From Eupeodes corollae (Eukaryota > Arthropoda > Insecta > Diptera > Syrphidae), in assembly GCF_945859685.1 (NCBI RefSeq), contig NC_079147.1, positions 128,830,238 through 128,894,237 on the forward strand: a DNA stretch of 64,000 nt, written 5' to 3'. The position numbers were made by a program, and so were the translations under genes. Below, one piece after another: positions 23,191 to 35,530 of the stretch; the stretch's first letter is position 1; each line of letters opens with the position of its first letter. Under the pieces are notes generated by a model. The model did not search any database. It was not told the origin of the DNA and was given only the letters and a program-made list of their open reading frames with translations.

Positions 23191-25989
23191 AAGAATTTAG
23201 TCTATTTTTTGGTGTTGGTGTTTTTGTTATAGTGCCGGGTGTAGTCGGGTTAAAAAGTTATTTTTAAAATAAACTAGAGGTTTTTAATATATTATAAAAG
23301 CCAAAACATTTTCATCTTTCCTCCTTAAAAAGCACTTTGAAGTTTACATGTTTCTGTCCAATAATTTAGCTTTATTCTAACTTTTGTTGCTTTCTTTTAA
23401 ATTCGACAGCAAATCGAAAAACATTATATGTGCTTTTTAATGAGAGCACAGCGAGAAACTTAGACGATAAGTTGTCATTTATGGAATGTAGCCTCCGAAA
23501 AATGGTTAAATGTCCCCAAAACGATTTTCAAGCTTTTAGTCATGATTTGTAGCATTTCAAAACTGATTTAAAGCAGATATGGATATCCTCTATGTATATA
23601 TCAAAAAATGATTTTTGAAAAATAATGATGAATGGCTTAATGCTTCTATATCAATTCGTAACTGGAAAGCGAATAGTGGGGCTGGACGCCAAGCAAGAGT
23701 TTTCAAGAATTGACGGATCGCAGTACGGAAAACAAAAGAACTCCGCGAGCAGGTACCTGTTAGAGAGTTTACCTTCGCCGCTAGCGTTAGTCAACGGATG
23801 TCGGGAAATGTTACAGCCTCCAAACTTATAATAGGCGCAACTTCTTCACCAACAAGAGCCACAAAATTTAGAAAAATGATAGATACCGCTCAGAAACCAA
23901 AAATAAAAACACACACCCGAACAAGCTTTAAATATCTTTGTTGAAGTAGACTTTACAAGGACAGTGTGTAATGAGGTTGGGAGGAAAGGTATCGGGAGCA
24001 ATTGGTATAGGAGAAGGGTGCCGTTTGCATTGAGGTAAGACACCCTCTAACGAGGAATGAGTAGGATATGTTCGTGCGAAGAAGGTACCTCTGGGATGAG
24101 AACTAGGATAGGGATTGGGTGGAGGAAGGAATGTCCGTTACGGTAGCTGCGGCATGCTTGCGGTGCACAGCTGAGCTGGTCGGATGTTGGGGGGGTCTTG
24201 CTACCGTAACCGGAACTCAACTTTTTACAAAAACATAGATCATGCCGGATATTTTAAAATTAATTGTGCATTACCACCACTTCTTCACTTTTCTCGGCGG
24301 TCGCTGATGACGTCACGGCCTGGCCTTTACCCACCCTTCCTAGAATCCACTCGGCCTGGTATTCGGATTACCCAAAAGCGTATCCAGGAAAGTTCACTGC
24401 CGTGGAACTAATAGAGAAACAACAACGGGAGCTTTAATAGCCGGAGCCACGCGACGGGTCTTTGCTTCTCTAGCGTCCCGTATCTGAATCGTTTTCTATA
24501 GTAGTTTATTTTTGTTGTTTCTAATCGAACCCTAATTTCCTGCCTACAAAGAGCTCGTTGTGGGTGGATAAAAAAGAGGGATGCAAAATATTGCGCCACT
24601 GGTGACGTCGGCGACTTCTTCCCTGATCAACACGTACAGCAAAACAAAACTAAAACTCGAGGAATTTTCCCTATCACAATGCAAATTAATAAAATAGCGC
24701 AATAGAAATTAAATAATTAAATATAAGTAAAGGTGATTAACAAAAAGAAATAACGAAAAAAATTAAATAAATAAATATTATAGGTAAAGCAAAAAGGTAT
24801 TTGAAAATTCAAATAAAAGAGTTGGAATATAATAAATAAATAATAAGAACAAAAAAAATAAAATTTATAAACATAAAATCGGAAAAAAAGGTTTAAAGTG
24901 GGTTATAGTGGTAACGTAGTAAGTTTGTATATATATGTATATACATAGACCAATCAGTGGAGTCCTGCGCGCTGTCAGGGAACTCTTTTTTTTATTTTTT
25001 GGTTTTTCTTTTTTTTTTTGACTGACTTTCCACGGAAATAGTAAAAAAATATGTGTTACTTGAGAGCCTGGGTACTTCACAGGCCTTTTTTCGGATAGAG
25101 AATTCTTCCACTCTTCTTGCCGGGTTGAAAAAGCTTTCCTCGCTTTTGTTAAATAATCCACCTTTTTTGTATAAAAAAAAACACTTTTTCTAACACTTAT
25201 TCTGCTTTTAATAGCAAACAAACCCAACCGCGCAGTTTACACTTAACTATCAATAATTTAGCAATTAAATTTAAATTACAATTTTTTTTATAATTGCTTT
25301 AGGCTAACTAACCCGACTACACTTTCTTTTTTTATTATTTTCGCTCGACCGTGTTTACACGGCGATGCCTCCGAATTGATTGCCACACACTACGAGTGTT
25401 TCTAGTTGAGTTGGTGACGGACATCTGAGGCCTTACTGTACGGACCGAGTGTACATCGCTTCATTCTATATCTAATCCATCACCTCATCCGCTATACATA
25501 TATTCAATTCCATCTTATGTAAATTAATTACCGTCCGCGGTTTCAACGGCTTCTACTTTTTTATATACATAAGATTCCTCTTACCGACGTCGGTTGTTTA
25601 TTAAGATAGAGCCAGTTACTACCTCTATCAGTTAGCATAAGAACTAGTTTGGGTTTGGACCCTCGCTAACTTGTCAACCAGCAATGAAAGACGTCAGATA
25701 GTAACTTTGTTTATTATATTCCGATTTTCAATTTTTGTTCCGTGCGCAAGTGCCTCCGGGTGATTATTTTAATTTAAATTAAAAAAAGTATAGAAACAAG
25801 CATGAGTGCGGACCAAAACATAAAAAAAAAACAAGGTATCTACAGAGGGAAGGAAACATAATATCCATAACTCCAACCTGGGAGTGATAGGAATCTCCGA
25901 GGCCAAAGCTAAGTAGCATTTTTTTTTCTTCTTCTACCTTCTTTAGTCTTGAGTTTTTTTTCCACAGGTATGGATCTATAAACACTGGG
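23191..25989. other. no recognisable gene; mixed repeats
   Basis: No frame here shows a known protein motif. A perfect 11-bp inverted repeat (gttacggtagc at 24137-24147 with gctaccgtaac at 24200-24210) could form a hairpin. Poly-A/poly-T blocks and a GC-richer patch around 24050-24450 suggest further degraded elements. The stretch 25360-25770 looks like an LTR or untranslated leader, but I could not place it in a family. Confidence 0.45.
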
Positions 25990-27527
25990 ACGAGCGAACG
26001 ATGGACGAAACGAAAGGCATAGCCCCACACAAAAACAAAGTATCAAATGAAGGACGAGGAATGGAATATCTGATTTATAAATTGTTTTTTAACACATTTT
26101 TCTCTTTCAGTAGCAACCACAACAAGTGGGAGTTATTGCACAAGAGTATTTTTCCTCTCATTAGAGAAGCAAAAAAACTATGCTATCCAAAACCAGAGTC
26201 AGTAAGAGTTACGGAACCGTGTGCAGAAGTTGTGCTCCAAAACTTACTCGATCACACTAGTACTAGACTTTGTATTTATCTTGAAGATGTTCTCAAAAAC
26301 TGTGCTGAAGAACAATTGGAAAACCTGGAACTAATTTCAAAATGGGGTTGTGATGGCTTTCATCAAACAGCTTATTAACAAAAGTTTTCAGATGACAATC
26401 ACGACGCAGACGACTCGAATATATTCCAAAGTTCTCTAGTCCCATTGAGATTACAGTCACATGTTGGAGACAAAAAAAAAAAAGAATTTATGGCAAAACC
26501 TGACACTGTCATCCACTCGGTTTTGCCGCCCAATCCGCATTCGATTTCTTCATGAAACTTTTGAAGAAATAAAGTACATTGAAAACAAGCACAAGAATTA
26601 CTAAAGACCCAAATAGTTATTACAGAAACAGAAAATTTCGTTTGACACACATTGCTTCTAACAATGGTTGACGCAAACATTTGTAATGCGGTAACTGGTA
26701 CATCCCCTACCATGAGATGCTACATATGTGGGAAAACATCAAAAAGTTTTAGTGACTTTGAATATACCAATGTGGAGGATCCTCAGTCATTTAGATTTGG
26801 CTTGTCAATTCTCTATGCTAGAATCCGTTTATTTGAAACGGTACTCCACCTATCATACAAAATTCCTCTTTAAAAATTACAAGCCCGAACTACAGAAAAA
26901 AAGAACGTAATTAAAGAACGAAAAGAGAAAATCAACAGGAATACAGGGAAGGGATAGGATTAATAATAGATATGCCAAAAGCTGGCTTTGGGAATTCAAA
27001 CTCGGGCAACACGTCTCGAAGGTTCTTCGCTGAACCGGATCTAGCTGGTTCAGCGAAGAAGCTAAAGCTAAAGATTATTCTAGAAGCGTTGTCATCCGGC
27101 CACAGAATCAATGCCATGAAGTTTGAAGAATTTTGCAAGGAAACTGCAAGAATGTATGTAAAACATTACGGTTATCATCCAATGACGCCAACTCTTCATA
27201 AAATACTTGTGCACATCTCGACTATAATAAAATATTCCATCCTCCCTATTGGCCAGTTATCCGAGGAGGCTACCGAGGCCCATAATAAGCACTTCCGTTT
27301 ATACCGTCAAGATTTTGCAAGAAAATTTTCAAGGATTATGTGCAATCAAGATGTTTTGAATCCTTTTTCTCACATAAGATCCTTTGATAAGTTGTAAACG
27401 TAAACGAAAATGCAGCAAAAGGCAGCCCTACTTAAGCGAAACGTTAGACCTTTTTAAGCCAAAAGAACCAGATTATGAAGAATGTGAAGAAACATTAAGA
27501 CTGGACAGTTTAAACGAATCAGACTAA
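25990..27527 (+). pseudogene. Transib (RAG1-like) transposase relic, near full length
   Basis: The first frame (26001-26378) includes YPKPESVRVTEPCAEVVLQN and ends ISKWGCDGFHQTAY. The D at 26352-26354 sits in the 'KWGCDG' block that carries the first catalytic aspartate. The next frame (from 26652) has LLLTMVDANICNAVTGTS, with the second aspartate at 26670-26672, followed by TMRCYICGKTSK. The third (26972-27397) has GFGNSNSGNTSRRFF, PTLHKILVH and LPIGQLSEEATEAHNKHFR, the block with the catalytic glutamate, then a RAG1-like tail ending at 27525-27527. Catalytic blocks survive, but stops and frame changes separate them. No terminal inverted repeats were recognised, so element ends are unknown. 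It is antisense to the wge-like gene. Confidence 0.75.
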
Positions 27528-28034
27528 GCAAAAAGCTATATTTCTATGTTAATGTTATTTTGTTTTCGTGTTATACCCTTTTTTTTTTACAGAAATATAC
27601 ATAAACTGTACTCATTTATGCATTTTTATTAATTTCTTGCAAAAAATTCATCTCAAATAATTTTGGCCGGTTTTTGAGATAAAATGCTCCTAAGTGCATC
27701 GTCACAAATATCATTGGATGGAATACTTATGGTCGGTTCTACGATACAGGACGAACTTTTTATAATTTTGCTTTGCTTTAGACTTTATCGATATGCTCTA
27801 ACAGCCGAAATTGTCAAGATGTATCAACAATATCTTAGCACATCCATCGCATAGGAGGTTGCAGTTTATCTTATGGAGAGAAGTTGCACACACTCCTATT
27901 GTATCTTTCGCCAGTTAAACTTCAATTTAAAATTTCCAATTAATGAAAAAATAAAACTCAATATTTTTTTATACTTCGTTATAATTTATATTTAAAGTGT
28001 TATAAATATTGAATTTATTTTTTATGTTTAATTT
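27528..28034. other. no gene; spacer between Transib relic and MITE pair
   Basis: AT-rich sequence without an informative frame. It may include the 3' non-coding end of the Transib element. Confidence 0.5.
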
Positions 28035-28097
28035 GGCGTTTTTCTTTTTTAGTTCAGAGCAGAGCACGAACTGTCAAAAAAATAATTATGTTTCTTT

Positions 28098-28677
28098 GGG
28101 CGTTTTTCTTTTTTAGTTCAGAGCAGAGCTCGAACTGTCAAAAAAATAATTGTGTTTCTTTTTGAGCTCTGAGCGTTCAGAGCTTCAAATTCGTGTTTCT
28201 TTTTTAGTTCTGAACATGTTCAGAGCGCGCTCTGTGAGCTCAGAATAAAATAACAGAGTAAACGGAGTAAAATGCTGAGCACAAACAATTTGATATCTGA
28301 AAGCCGGGAAATAAAAAAAAATCATCATCAAAACAATAAAAATGGCGGAAGAGGCTGGTTGCTCTGTTGTAGAAGGTAAGATAATTTTGGAAAAACTAAT
28401 TGCATATAGCATTTTTATGAATCAAATTTATTTCAGGCGTCAAATGGACCAACGTTATGACTGTTTTTCTGATTAATTTGATTAAGGAGAATTTTGAACG
28501 CCTTCAAACTAACATAAAAAAAACTATATACCAAAAAATGACAGTTTAGTGCTCAAGTTGTTTCATAATTAAATCAGAGAGCTCTGAACATACTCTGTTC
28601 AGAACTCTACTCTACTCTACTCTGTTCGCTCAGAGTATGCTTAGAGCTCAGCTCTGAACTAAAAAAGAAAAACGCCC
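28098..28677 (+). mobile_element. inner Harbinger-type non-autonomous element, 580 bp
   Basis: Perfect 27-bp terminal inverted repeats lie at 28098-28124 (gggcgtttttcttttttagt onward) and 28651-28677. The element interrupts a T-run in the outer copy. The outer copy has three Ts before it and five after it, against five in the equivalent place inside the inner element, so a 3-bp TTT target duplication fits. A 3-bp duplication and this size suit PIF/Harbinger-type elements. No transposase is encoded. A small two-exon gene is present (28342-28549). Confidence 0.8.
28342..28549 (+). CDS. 48-aa two-exon mini-gene in the MITE, possible truncated Myb/SANT-like N-terminus
   Basis: Exon 1 (28342-28375) reads MAEEAGCSVVE. 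A 61-bp intron (28376-28436) has a GTAAG donor and a TTTCAG acceptor. Exon 2 (28437-28549) reads GVKWTNVMTVFLINLIKENF and stops at TAG 28547-28549. The intron has the size typical of fly introns and no in-frame alternative is better. The 'KW--------L--L------' spacing recalls the first helix of Myb/SANT-like DNA-binding proteins that accompany Harbinger transposases, but the fragment is too short to be sure. It may be non-functional residue of the autonomous parent. Transcription is inferred only. Confidence 0.4.
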
Positions 28678-28937
28678 TTTTTCAGCTCTGATCGTTCAGA
28701 GCTTCGAATTCGTGTTTCTTTTTTAGTTCTGAACATGTTCAGAGCGCGCTCAGTGAGCTCAGAATAAAATAACAGAGTAAACGGAGTAAAATTCTGACCA
28801 CAAACAATTTGATATTTGAAAGCCGGGAAATTAAAAAATGATCGTCAAAACAATAAAAATGGTGGAAGAGGCTGGTCGCTCTAGTGCAGAAGAAAATATA
28901 ATATAGAAAAAACTAATTGCATTTAACATTTTTATGA

Positions 28938-31265
28938 AAAATTTGGCCGATAAAAATCAAGAGTATTTAAGTTTATGTGCTTCTGTTCTAACGTCTGATT
29001 ATTACGGAAACGATATGTTGACTGGAGCTGACGACTTAGATACTCTAACCCAAAAACGAAATGAAGTTGTTTCTATTTTGAATTCAGCTGGATTAGAGCT
29101 TTCAAAATGGAATAGCAATCATTTTTCCTTAATCGAGAAACAAAACAAAAAGAAATAAGGCTTACCGAATCCAATCTCACGAGCACGTTACGCATAGCTT
29201 GGAATCCTGTGGCTGACGAATTCAGTTTTTCTTACGAGCCGAAGCGAACGTATACAAAATACACTAAGAGATCCATTTTATCTCTTTCTTCGTCCCTTTT
29301 CGATCTAATGGGTTTACTCAGCCACATCATTATTCGAGCTAAGATCCTGCTACAACAGCTTTGGATTGAAAAAAGTTGACTGGGATGCATCAATTCCACA
29401 AAACATTGACACTAAGTGGCGTCAATTTATGATCGATCTTCACTTTCTTCAAAATCTACTTTCGGGTCAGTAGAAGTGAAGCTTTTAGTCACCAAATCTA
29501 GAGTTGCGCCAGCTAAGAAGCAACAACTGCAGCACATCTTTTGACCAAACTCTGGGTAAAAATTCATAGAGTGATCGACAAAACTTCTCGGAAGCATCAT
29601 TTTGGACTGATTCGGCAATTGTTTTGCACTGGATATCCACAGACTCATCAAGGCTCAACACATTTGTTGGAAATAGGGTAGCACAAAGTCAGGAGACAAC
29701 GAAGCAGGTGGTTTGGAAACATGTTCCAACAGGCCATAATCCTGCAGATTACGTTTCCCGAGGATGCTTCGTGAAAGAGCTATAAAACTCGATTTGGTTT
29801 AAGGGTCCAGAATTTTTAGTTGAATAGGAGGAAAATTGAAAAAGTGCCTTTCTTTGAAAAAGCCAAAAACGGCTTTAAATTGTCAACAACCAGACAAAAA
29901 CTATTATTTGTAAACAATAGAGAGGATGCTTCGTGAAAGAGCTACAAAACTCGATTTGGTTTAAGGGTCCAGACTTTTTAGTTGAATAGGAGGAAAATTG
30001 CCTTTCGTTGAAAAAACCAAAAACGGCTTTAAATTGTCAACAACCAGACAAAAACTATTATTTGGAAACAATAGAGAGAGTAAGTTCGTGTACAAAACTT
30101 ATCAGAATCTTTGCGTTTGTTGCAAGTTACCTCACTTTGCGTGTATGAAGAATTCCGTTTCCTAGTGAATTTCTGACAGCCAAATCATTGATAACGTCAA
30201 ATCAAGTACTTTGCTAAGGAAATTAAAGCTATGCAATTAAACGCACCGCTTGAAGGATCCATAAATTCTCTTAGTCCCTTCGTCGAGGATAGGAATGGTC
30301 TTCTTTTGTTAAAAGTGGTCGGGCGATTGAAGCATGCAAACATTCCCGATTGAAGTAATCATCCATTGTTACTGCCCAAAGATCGCATCTTCATTATTCG
30401 AACTACTATGCTGGTCTAAAAGCTCTTGTCGCATTGACCAGACAAAGATTTTGGGTAATAAATATTGGAGAGGTAGCACGAAGGGTAGTAAGAAAGTGTC
30501 CCCATTGTTCAAGGTATAGGCCAAAACTTTATGAGTAGGCTATTGGAAACTTGCATGCTGAAATATTAACACCATCACGTCCATTTGTTTGTTGTGGGGT
30601 GTGTTTTCGTGGTCCAATACACACCTATTATACAATTCGAGGCAAAGTTCCGTATACGACTTATGTTGCAATTTTTGTCTGCTTCTCGTCGAAAGTAGTT
30701 CACTTGGAAGCTGTGTCAGAACTTTAAACTGATGCTTTTATAGGAGCATTCAAAAGGATGATAGGTCGTAGAGGTCTCCAGAGACAATCACTGTGACAAT
30801 GCGACAAATTTAGTTGGCGTACAGTTAAAATTGAAAGAATTATGCGATATGTTATACAAGAAATCTAACCAACAAAATATTGTTAACTTTTGTTCTAATT
30901 CCACCATACATTTTTATTTTATACGCCCCGGGGCACCCCACTTCGGTGGAATTTGGGAGGCAGCCGTTAAAGTTGCTAGAGGCCATTTCTATCGACGTCT
31001 CCGACATCAGCTATCTTCAGCGATGGCGGCGAATAAATGCCGTCAATACTCACTTTTGGAAGCAGTGGTCATCAGAGTACATCCAAGAACTCCAAGGACG
31101 TGCAAAGTAGGCGTTATCCAACCCAAACATTACACTTGGTAGCCTTGTCATTATTCACGAGGACAACCTACCCCCTCAAAAGTGGCTCGTGGGGAGAGTC
31201 ACGAAAATCATCTAAGGTTCAGATGGCTGAGTCGGAGTCGCCGATAAAAAAACATCATCATCATT
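28938..31265 (+). pseudogene. BEL/Pao retrotransposon relic 2 in wge intron (RT to integrase)
   Basis: It starts inside RT with NMLTGADDLDTLTQKRNEV-like sequence (about 28990-29060: YGNDMLTGADDLDTL) and GLELSKWNSN, BEL/Pao RT signatures. It continues with AWNPVADEFSFSYEP and a 'SLFDLMGLLSHIIIRAKILL' block near 29290-29360. RNase H remnants follow, and then a 162-bp tandem duplication (29761-30074). Integrase pieces include GHPTSVEFGRQPLK in one frame and PGAPHFGGIWEAAVKVARGH in another (about 30920-30980). The C-terminal DNLPPQKWLVGRVTK lies near 31160. Stops and shifts are frequent. The 5' part (gag, protease) is absent and it abuts the truncated MITE. No LTR was recognised. Confidence 0.85.
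29761..30074 (+). repeat. ~162-bp tandem duplication inside BEL/Pao relic 2
   Basis: The segment starting aggatgcttcgtgaaagagc recurs 162 bp later (29923) with point differences and a small deletion in the second unit. It lies between the RNase H and integrase parts and probably arose after the element died. Confidence 0.85.
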
Positions 31266-31779
31266 AACTTTTATTTTTAAATTTTGTAAATAACTCTTAA
31301 ATATCTTGGATTTAAATTCATATTATGTAACTGTCAAAATGTACTTTTTAAATTCAAATTTAGCACTCAAATTATACCAATCGCCATCTTTTTTATATTT
31401 ATAAATTCGCCTTAAAACTTTAACTGAAAATGTAACGTAATATCTCTTTTGAAATAACATGAATTTTTGTATAAATACCTGTTAGCGAAATATAATCTTT
31501 CGACTCTTATTGTACAACCCTTAGATGAAAATCGCTGTCTTTTTATTTTGAAAACAATTCTCGTAGTTGTATTTCGCTCTCTTTGATGCTCTTTATTCGA
31601 AAGTCATTCAAGGTCCTCACGGTATGAAGAAAAAATCAGTATAGTCAAATTAAATAAAGTTGTTTTTTTCGCTACCGTTGATATAGATCAACGCATCAAC
31701 CAGGATCTACCTATCCTTTCAACAAAGGGAATAATAGAGATTTCTGGGTTGACGGCCAAGTTATTTGATCGTTCAATTA

Positions 31780-34480
31780 CTACTTAGAGTACATCCAGAA
31801 ATGGAAAGGAGTGAGAATCATGAAGGCCTCTGGTGAATCATTAAAGGCTGAAAGGACACCGCAACAAACCACTCGCGTTGAATGGGCAAACAGAGTTCTT
31901 GCTGCAGCAAGGAACGGGAAAGACTTCACGTCTAAAAAAAACGGTCTCCTGAGGGGGTCATTCCGACACCAAAACAGCCTCTTGTGCACAAAACCAGCAC
32001 TTCCCTTAATCTCATCAGGAAACAAGCCAGTTTCAGTGACGTCACGAAGGGCAAAGTCGTGGTTGCGGTCATTGACAGGAGCGTTGATGATGGCACAATA
32101 ACGGCTGATCGTTGGCAAATGGTCAAGGTTAAGCTTTCGGGTGGCATTTTAAGCATTTTGAAAGAGCTTTCAGGACCACTTCCTTCCATAAGCTATGGGG
32201 GTTGGCTTCAGGGTCATGTCAAACTCTTAGTTTGTGGCGATCAGAGATCTTGGGACTTGTACATGCTTGCTGTGAACCGGTAAGGTAAAGTTTGGCCAGG
32301 TGCGAGGCTCGAGGTTGTCGCTAAGGAAGACATTCCTAGCAGACCTAGAGCCCGCATTTGGATTCCAATCGAACCTCCTGTATCGAGGACATTCTCGAAA
32401 TGATCAAGGTTTGTAATCTACCCCTGCCGACGAATAACTGGAAGATCAACTAGAGGAAGTGAAGAGTCTTTATAGGAGTGCCATTGTGGTACTCAATTAA
32501 GAATTCTTGGCTCCTCTAGCCCTGACCAATGGCTCTATAAATGATGGTTTCGAATCAAAAGATGAGGCTATCGTTGATAAGGGACCTCCAACATAAATTG
32601 AAGGTGACTGGCCTGGGACGTCGTCTTCTCTCCCACCAGAGGGTGACGATGCACCCATACCCTCTCCAATCACGACTTTACCCTCTAAAAAGGTCGACAA
32701 TAATCCATCCTTAATGCAGACTGAGGAAGACTTAACCATGATTCTTCTGAGCGAGGACAAACTCTTGAATGCTTCAGTTAGTACTTGAAAGACATTGTCC
32801 TGATCCAAGAGCCATGAGTTGTGAGATCCGTTGTTCGAAGACTCAAGACTCCTGGGTGTAGTACACAGGAGTATTGAGTCTTCGAACAACGAATGTATGA
32901 GACAGATAAAGTTAAACATAGATATCCTGTATACTAGTGAAACGTAGCATTAATGTATTTTTACTCCATAATTTCAGAGACAAAGATACCACCGTAGCTA
33001 TGCTGGAAAAAAAACAAAGGAAGATTCTGGCTAGTGTCGGCGTATCTTGACCATGACAAATTTGGACCTCTTCCTGGAAAAACCCTTGAGAGAATCATCA
33101 CTGAAGCAGAACATCAAAGGATCCGCATAATTATTGGGAGCGATGTTAACGCTCATCACACGGTATGGCAGAGTACGAATATCAACGACAGAGGTGAGCC
33201 TCTTTTTGATCATATTCTTGGTACTAACCTCTTAGTAAGTAATGGTGGAAATGAACCAACCTTCATCACTAAAACTCGACAAGAAATCCTAGACACAATT
33301 CTTATCTCCAATACTATACACCATATGATCTTCGACTGGTAAGTATTTAAACAACACTCGTTCTCTGATCATAGATCTATCAAGTTAAATATCAATGTGA
33401 TTGAAAACCCTAGTCCACTGACTTTTCTAAATTATCGGAAAACTTACTGGGCTTCATACAGGAACTTATTACAAAGCTTACTAAAACCTGGACTATCTAG
33501 TCATATCTCTTACTCTAACGAACTTGACAATAAAGTCAATGACCTCACCTCAGCTATGAACAGATCGCTAGAAATTGCTTGCCCACTTACATTCACAAGA
33601 GCAAAGAGGAAACCACAATGGTGGGCCTCAGGGCTTGACTCGCTCAGAACAGAATTTATGAATGTAACTCTTCAACCAAGACAAATCTGCAAGACTAGCC
33701 TCTCACTAGACTATGATGATAGAAGAAACTTCTGAAGCCTAAAGTTACCTGAAAATTCTTTCAACTAATACAGCGATGCCAAGCTGTTTGAAAAATGTAC
33801 ACAAATTCAAGTAATAAACTGAACTTACTACTGGACACTCACTTTTCTGGTAGTTCTCTTATTGCAACAATCATATACGTTCAAGTTCAAATACAACATA
33901 TCCACAAGGTCTGATCACAAGCGACAAGCTACATGGGCTCTCAACAGCTTCAAACCATTTAAATCTGCAGGACCAAATGGAATAATACCAGCCGAACTAC
34001 AAAAAACTTCAGACATAATTGCACCAATCCTTGAGACAATTTTTACCAGCTGTCTTTACCTGGTCCACATTCCCTCGGCAAGGAGAGAAGTTAAAGTTGT
34101 TTTTATACCCAAAAAAGGTAAATGCTCGCAAGTGAATCCTAAAGATTTACGAACTATAAGTCTATTATGATTCCTTCTTAAGACTCATTAACAGATAATT
34201 AACTCAAAACTGGGCAACTCTTCTGGCAGACGATTAGTAGAGGGACACCGCAAGGTGGTGTTCTATTCCCTCTTTTCTGGAACCTAGTGGTGAATGAAAT
34301 CCTAACTAGTCTAGATGCGGAGGGTTTCAGGGTGATCGTGTATGCAGACGACGTTGCTATAGCAGTTTCAGGAAAGCATCTTAAAACCTTAAAAGAACTC
34401 TTACAAAATGCCTTAGACAGGCTAATATTTTGGATCGGTGTGGACTGGGTGCTAACCCACACAAAACACTTTTCTGTGTT
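31780..34480 (+). pseudogene. LOA/R1-type LINE relic (ORF1, endonuclease, RT)
   Basis: ORF1 remnants run to about 32910 and include VVAVIDRSVDDGTITADRWQ and LQGHVKLLVCGDQRSWDLY. This is the spacing of LOA-type Gag-like proteins. The endonuclease (33031-33342) has IIIGSDVNAHHTVWQSTNIN and FDHILGTNLLVSNGG, an exonuclease-endonuclease-phosphatase fold in which the usual 'D-NAHH--W' block is intact. RT follows with KSAGPNGIIPAELQKTSDII and, after a shift, a YADD box in FRVIVYADDVAIAVSGKH (about 34331-34380). The region between those RT motifs is largely deleted. Multiple frameshifts make it inactive. It is on the strand opposite to the wge-like gene. Confidence 0.8.
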
Positions 34481-34639
34481 TCAATTCAGTGAATTTTATT
34501 TCTCATTTCTATTTGTTTTGGTTTTAGACATTTGTTTTTATTTGCATGACTGGATAATTCAGAGTAGATTAATATAATATTCTTTCGCTTAATGTAAATT
34601 TTGTGTTGGCATACCGCCATACGGGCCACTTGTTTTGGC

Positions 34640-35530
34640 ACTAAGTGAATCCCAAGTAAGTGAGAATTCCGATCCTGCTGAATTTTGTATTTATGGGTAT
34701 AGCTTGGTGCCTTTATTCTTTTCCCATCATGACCTCGCCATATACATTAGGAATGATGTTGCTTATCAACTCTTACCACAATATGGTACTTGACCATTTC
34801 CTTTTTTAATTATATGTGGTTTTCCGTAATATGCAAATCATTCACTATTGCTTCCTTTATCAAAGCCCTTATTAGACAGAGTGTCCTTCTCGTGAATTTG
34901 ATGCTTTGCCTTATTCCATCCAAAGAATTGTTTCGTCGTATCGTTGCACTGAAATCGTTGTTACGGGCGATTTTAATGTACACAATTATTCATGGCTTCA
35001 ACATTCAGGCCACACAACACTCGAAGGAGTGTGTGCTAAAATATTCGGTGAGTTGAACAAAAAACTCAGCTAGTCAACAAGCCCATTCAAATATCGTGAC
35101 GCCAGCGCTGATATGATCACAAGTTTAGTTCTTCTGGAGAACTTTTATCCCGAACAGGGTTAAAAGTATTACCTAAGGAAAGCGCATGGTTTGATGCTAG
35201 CTTTAAAGAGGTTATAAGGGTCAAAGAAGTCAGTTTCCGTAGTTATAAAGCCAACCCTTCTGAGAAAAACCGGAAAAAGTTCAAACAAGTTAGGAAGGCC
35301 TGCAACGCCCATATTAGACATACAAAAATATTTACATGATCAAAAATTGCGGCAATGTCTCAAAAATTGAACAAATTTTTGGACATTTTTGAAAAAACAT
35401 GAGGAATTCTTCCTTTTCCTCAGCTCGGTGTCAATAACACTCTTTTTGTAAGCTCTTTAGAGAAAGCTAGTCTCTTTGCTAGGCAGTTCGCCGCCAAATG
35501 TGCACCTTGCTATCAAAATTTAGCTAGCTC
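34640..35530 (+). pseudogene. second LINE relic, endonuclease to pre-RT region
   Basis: Frames here give DLAIYIRNDVAYQLLPQYGT (about 34730) and, after shifts, TGDFNVHNYSWLQHSGHTTL (about 34965-35025). These are endonuclease motifs of a LINE distinct from the one just upstream. A basic stretch FKEVIRVKEVSFRSYKANPS (about 35200-35260) follows, as found between endonuclease and RT in CR1-group LINEs. The RT itself is missing before exon 3 of the wge-like gene. Several stops are present. Confidence 0.65.

Larger units (their letters stand above)
28035..28937 (+). mobile_element. outer copy of Harbinger-type MITE, split by an insertion of its own family
   Basis: The outer copy occupies 28035-28097 and 28678-28937. 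Its left part (ggcgtttttcttttttagtt onward) matches the inner element's left end. Its right part (from cagctctgatcgttcagagc) matches the inner element from the equivalent internal point onward, up to the first part of the intron of the mini-gene. It then stops, and BEL/Pao sequence follows. The corresponding start codon context (aatggtggaagaggctgg) and reading frame persist briefly. No right terminal repeat remains, so it is truncated. Confidence 0.75.

Noticed and set aside
24137..24210. 11-bp inverted repeat as a terminator or tRNA-like hairpin
   Set aside because: A 52-base loop, no cloverleaf features and a eukaryotic context. Listed only as a possible hairpin.
28185..28412. Minus-strand 75-codon frame across the MITE
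   Set aside because: It overlaps the mini-gene antisense, includes the terminal-repeat region and has no recognisable motif.
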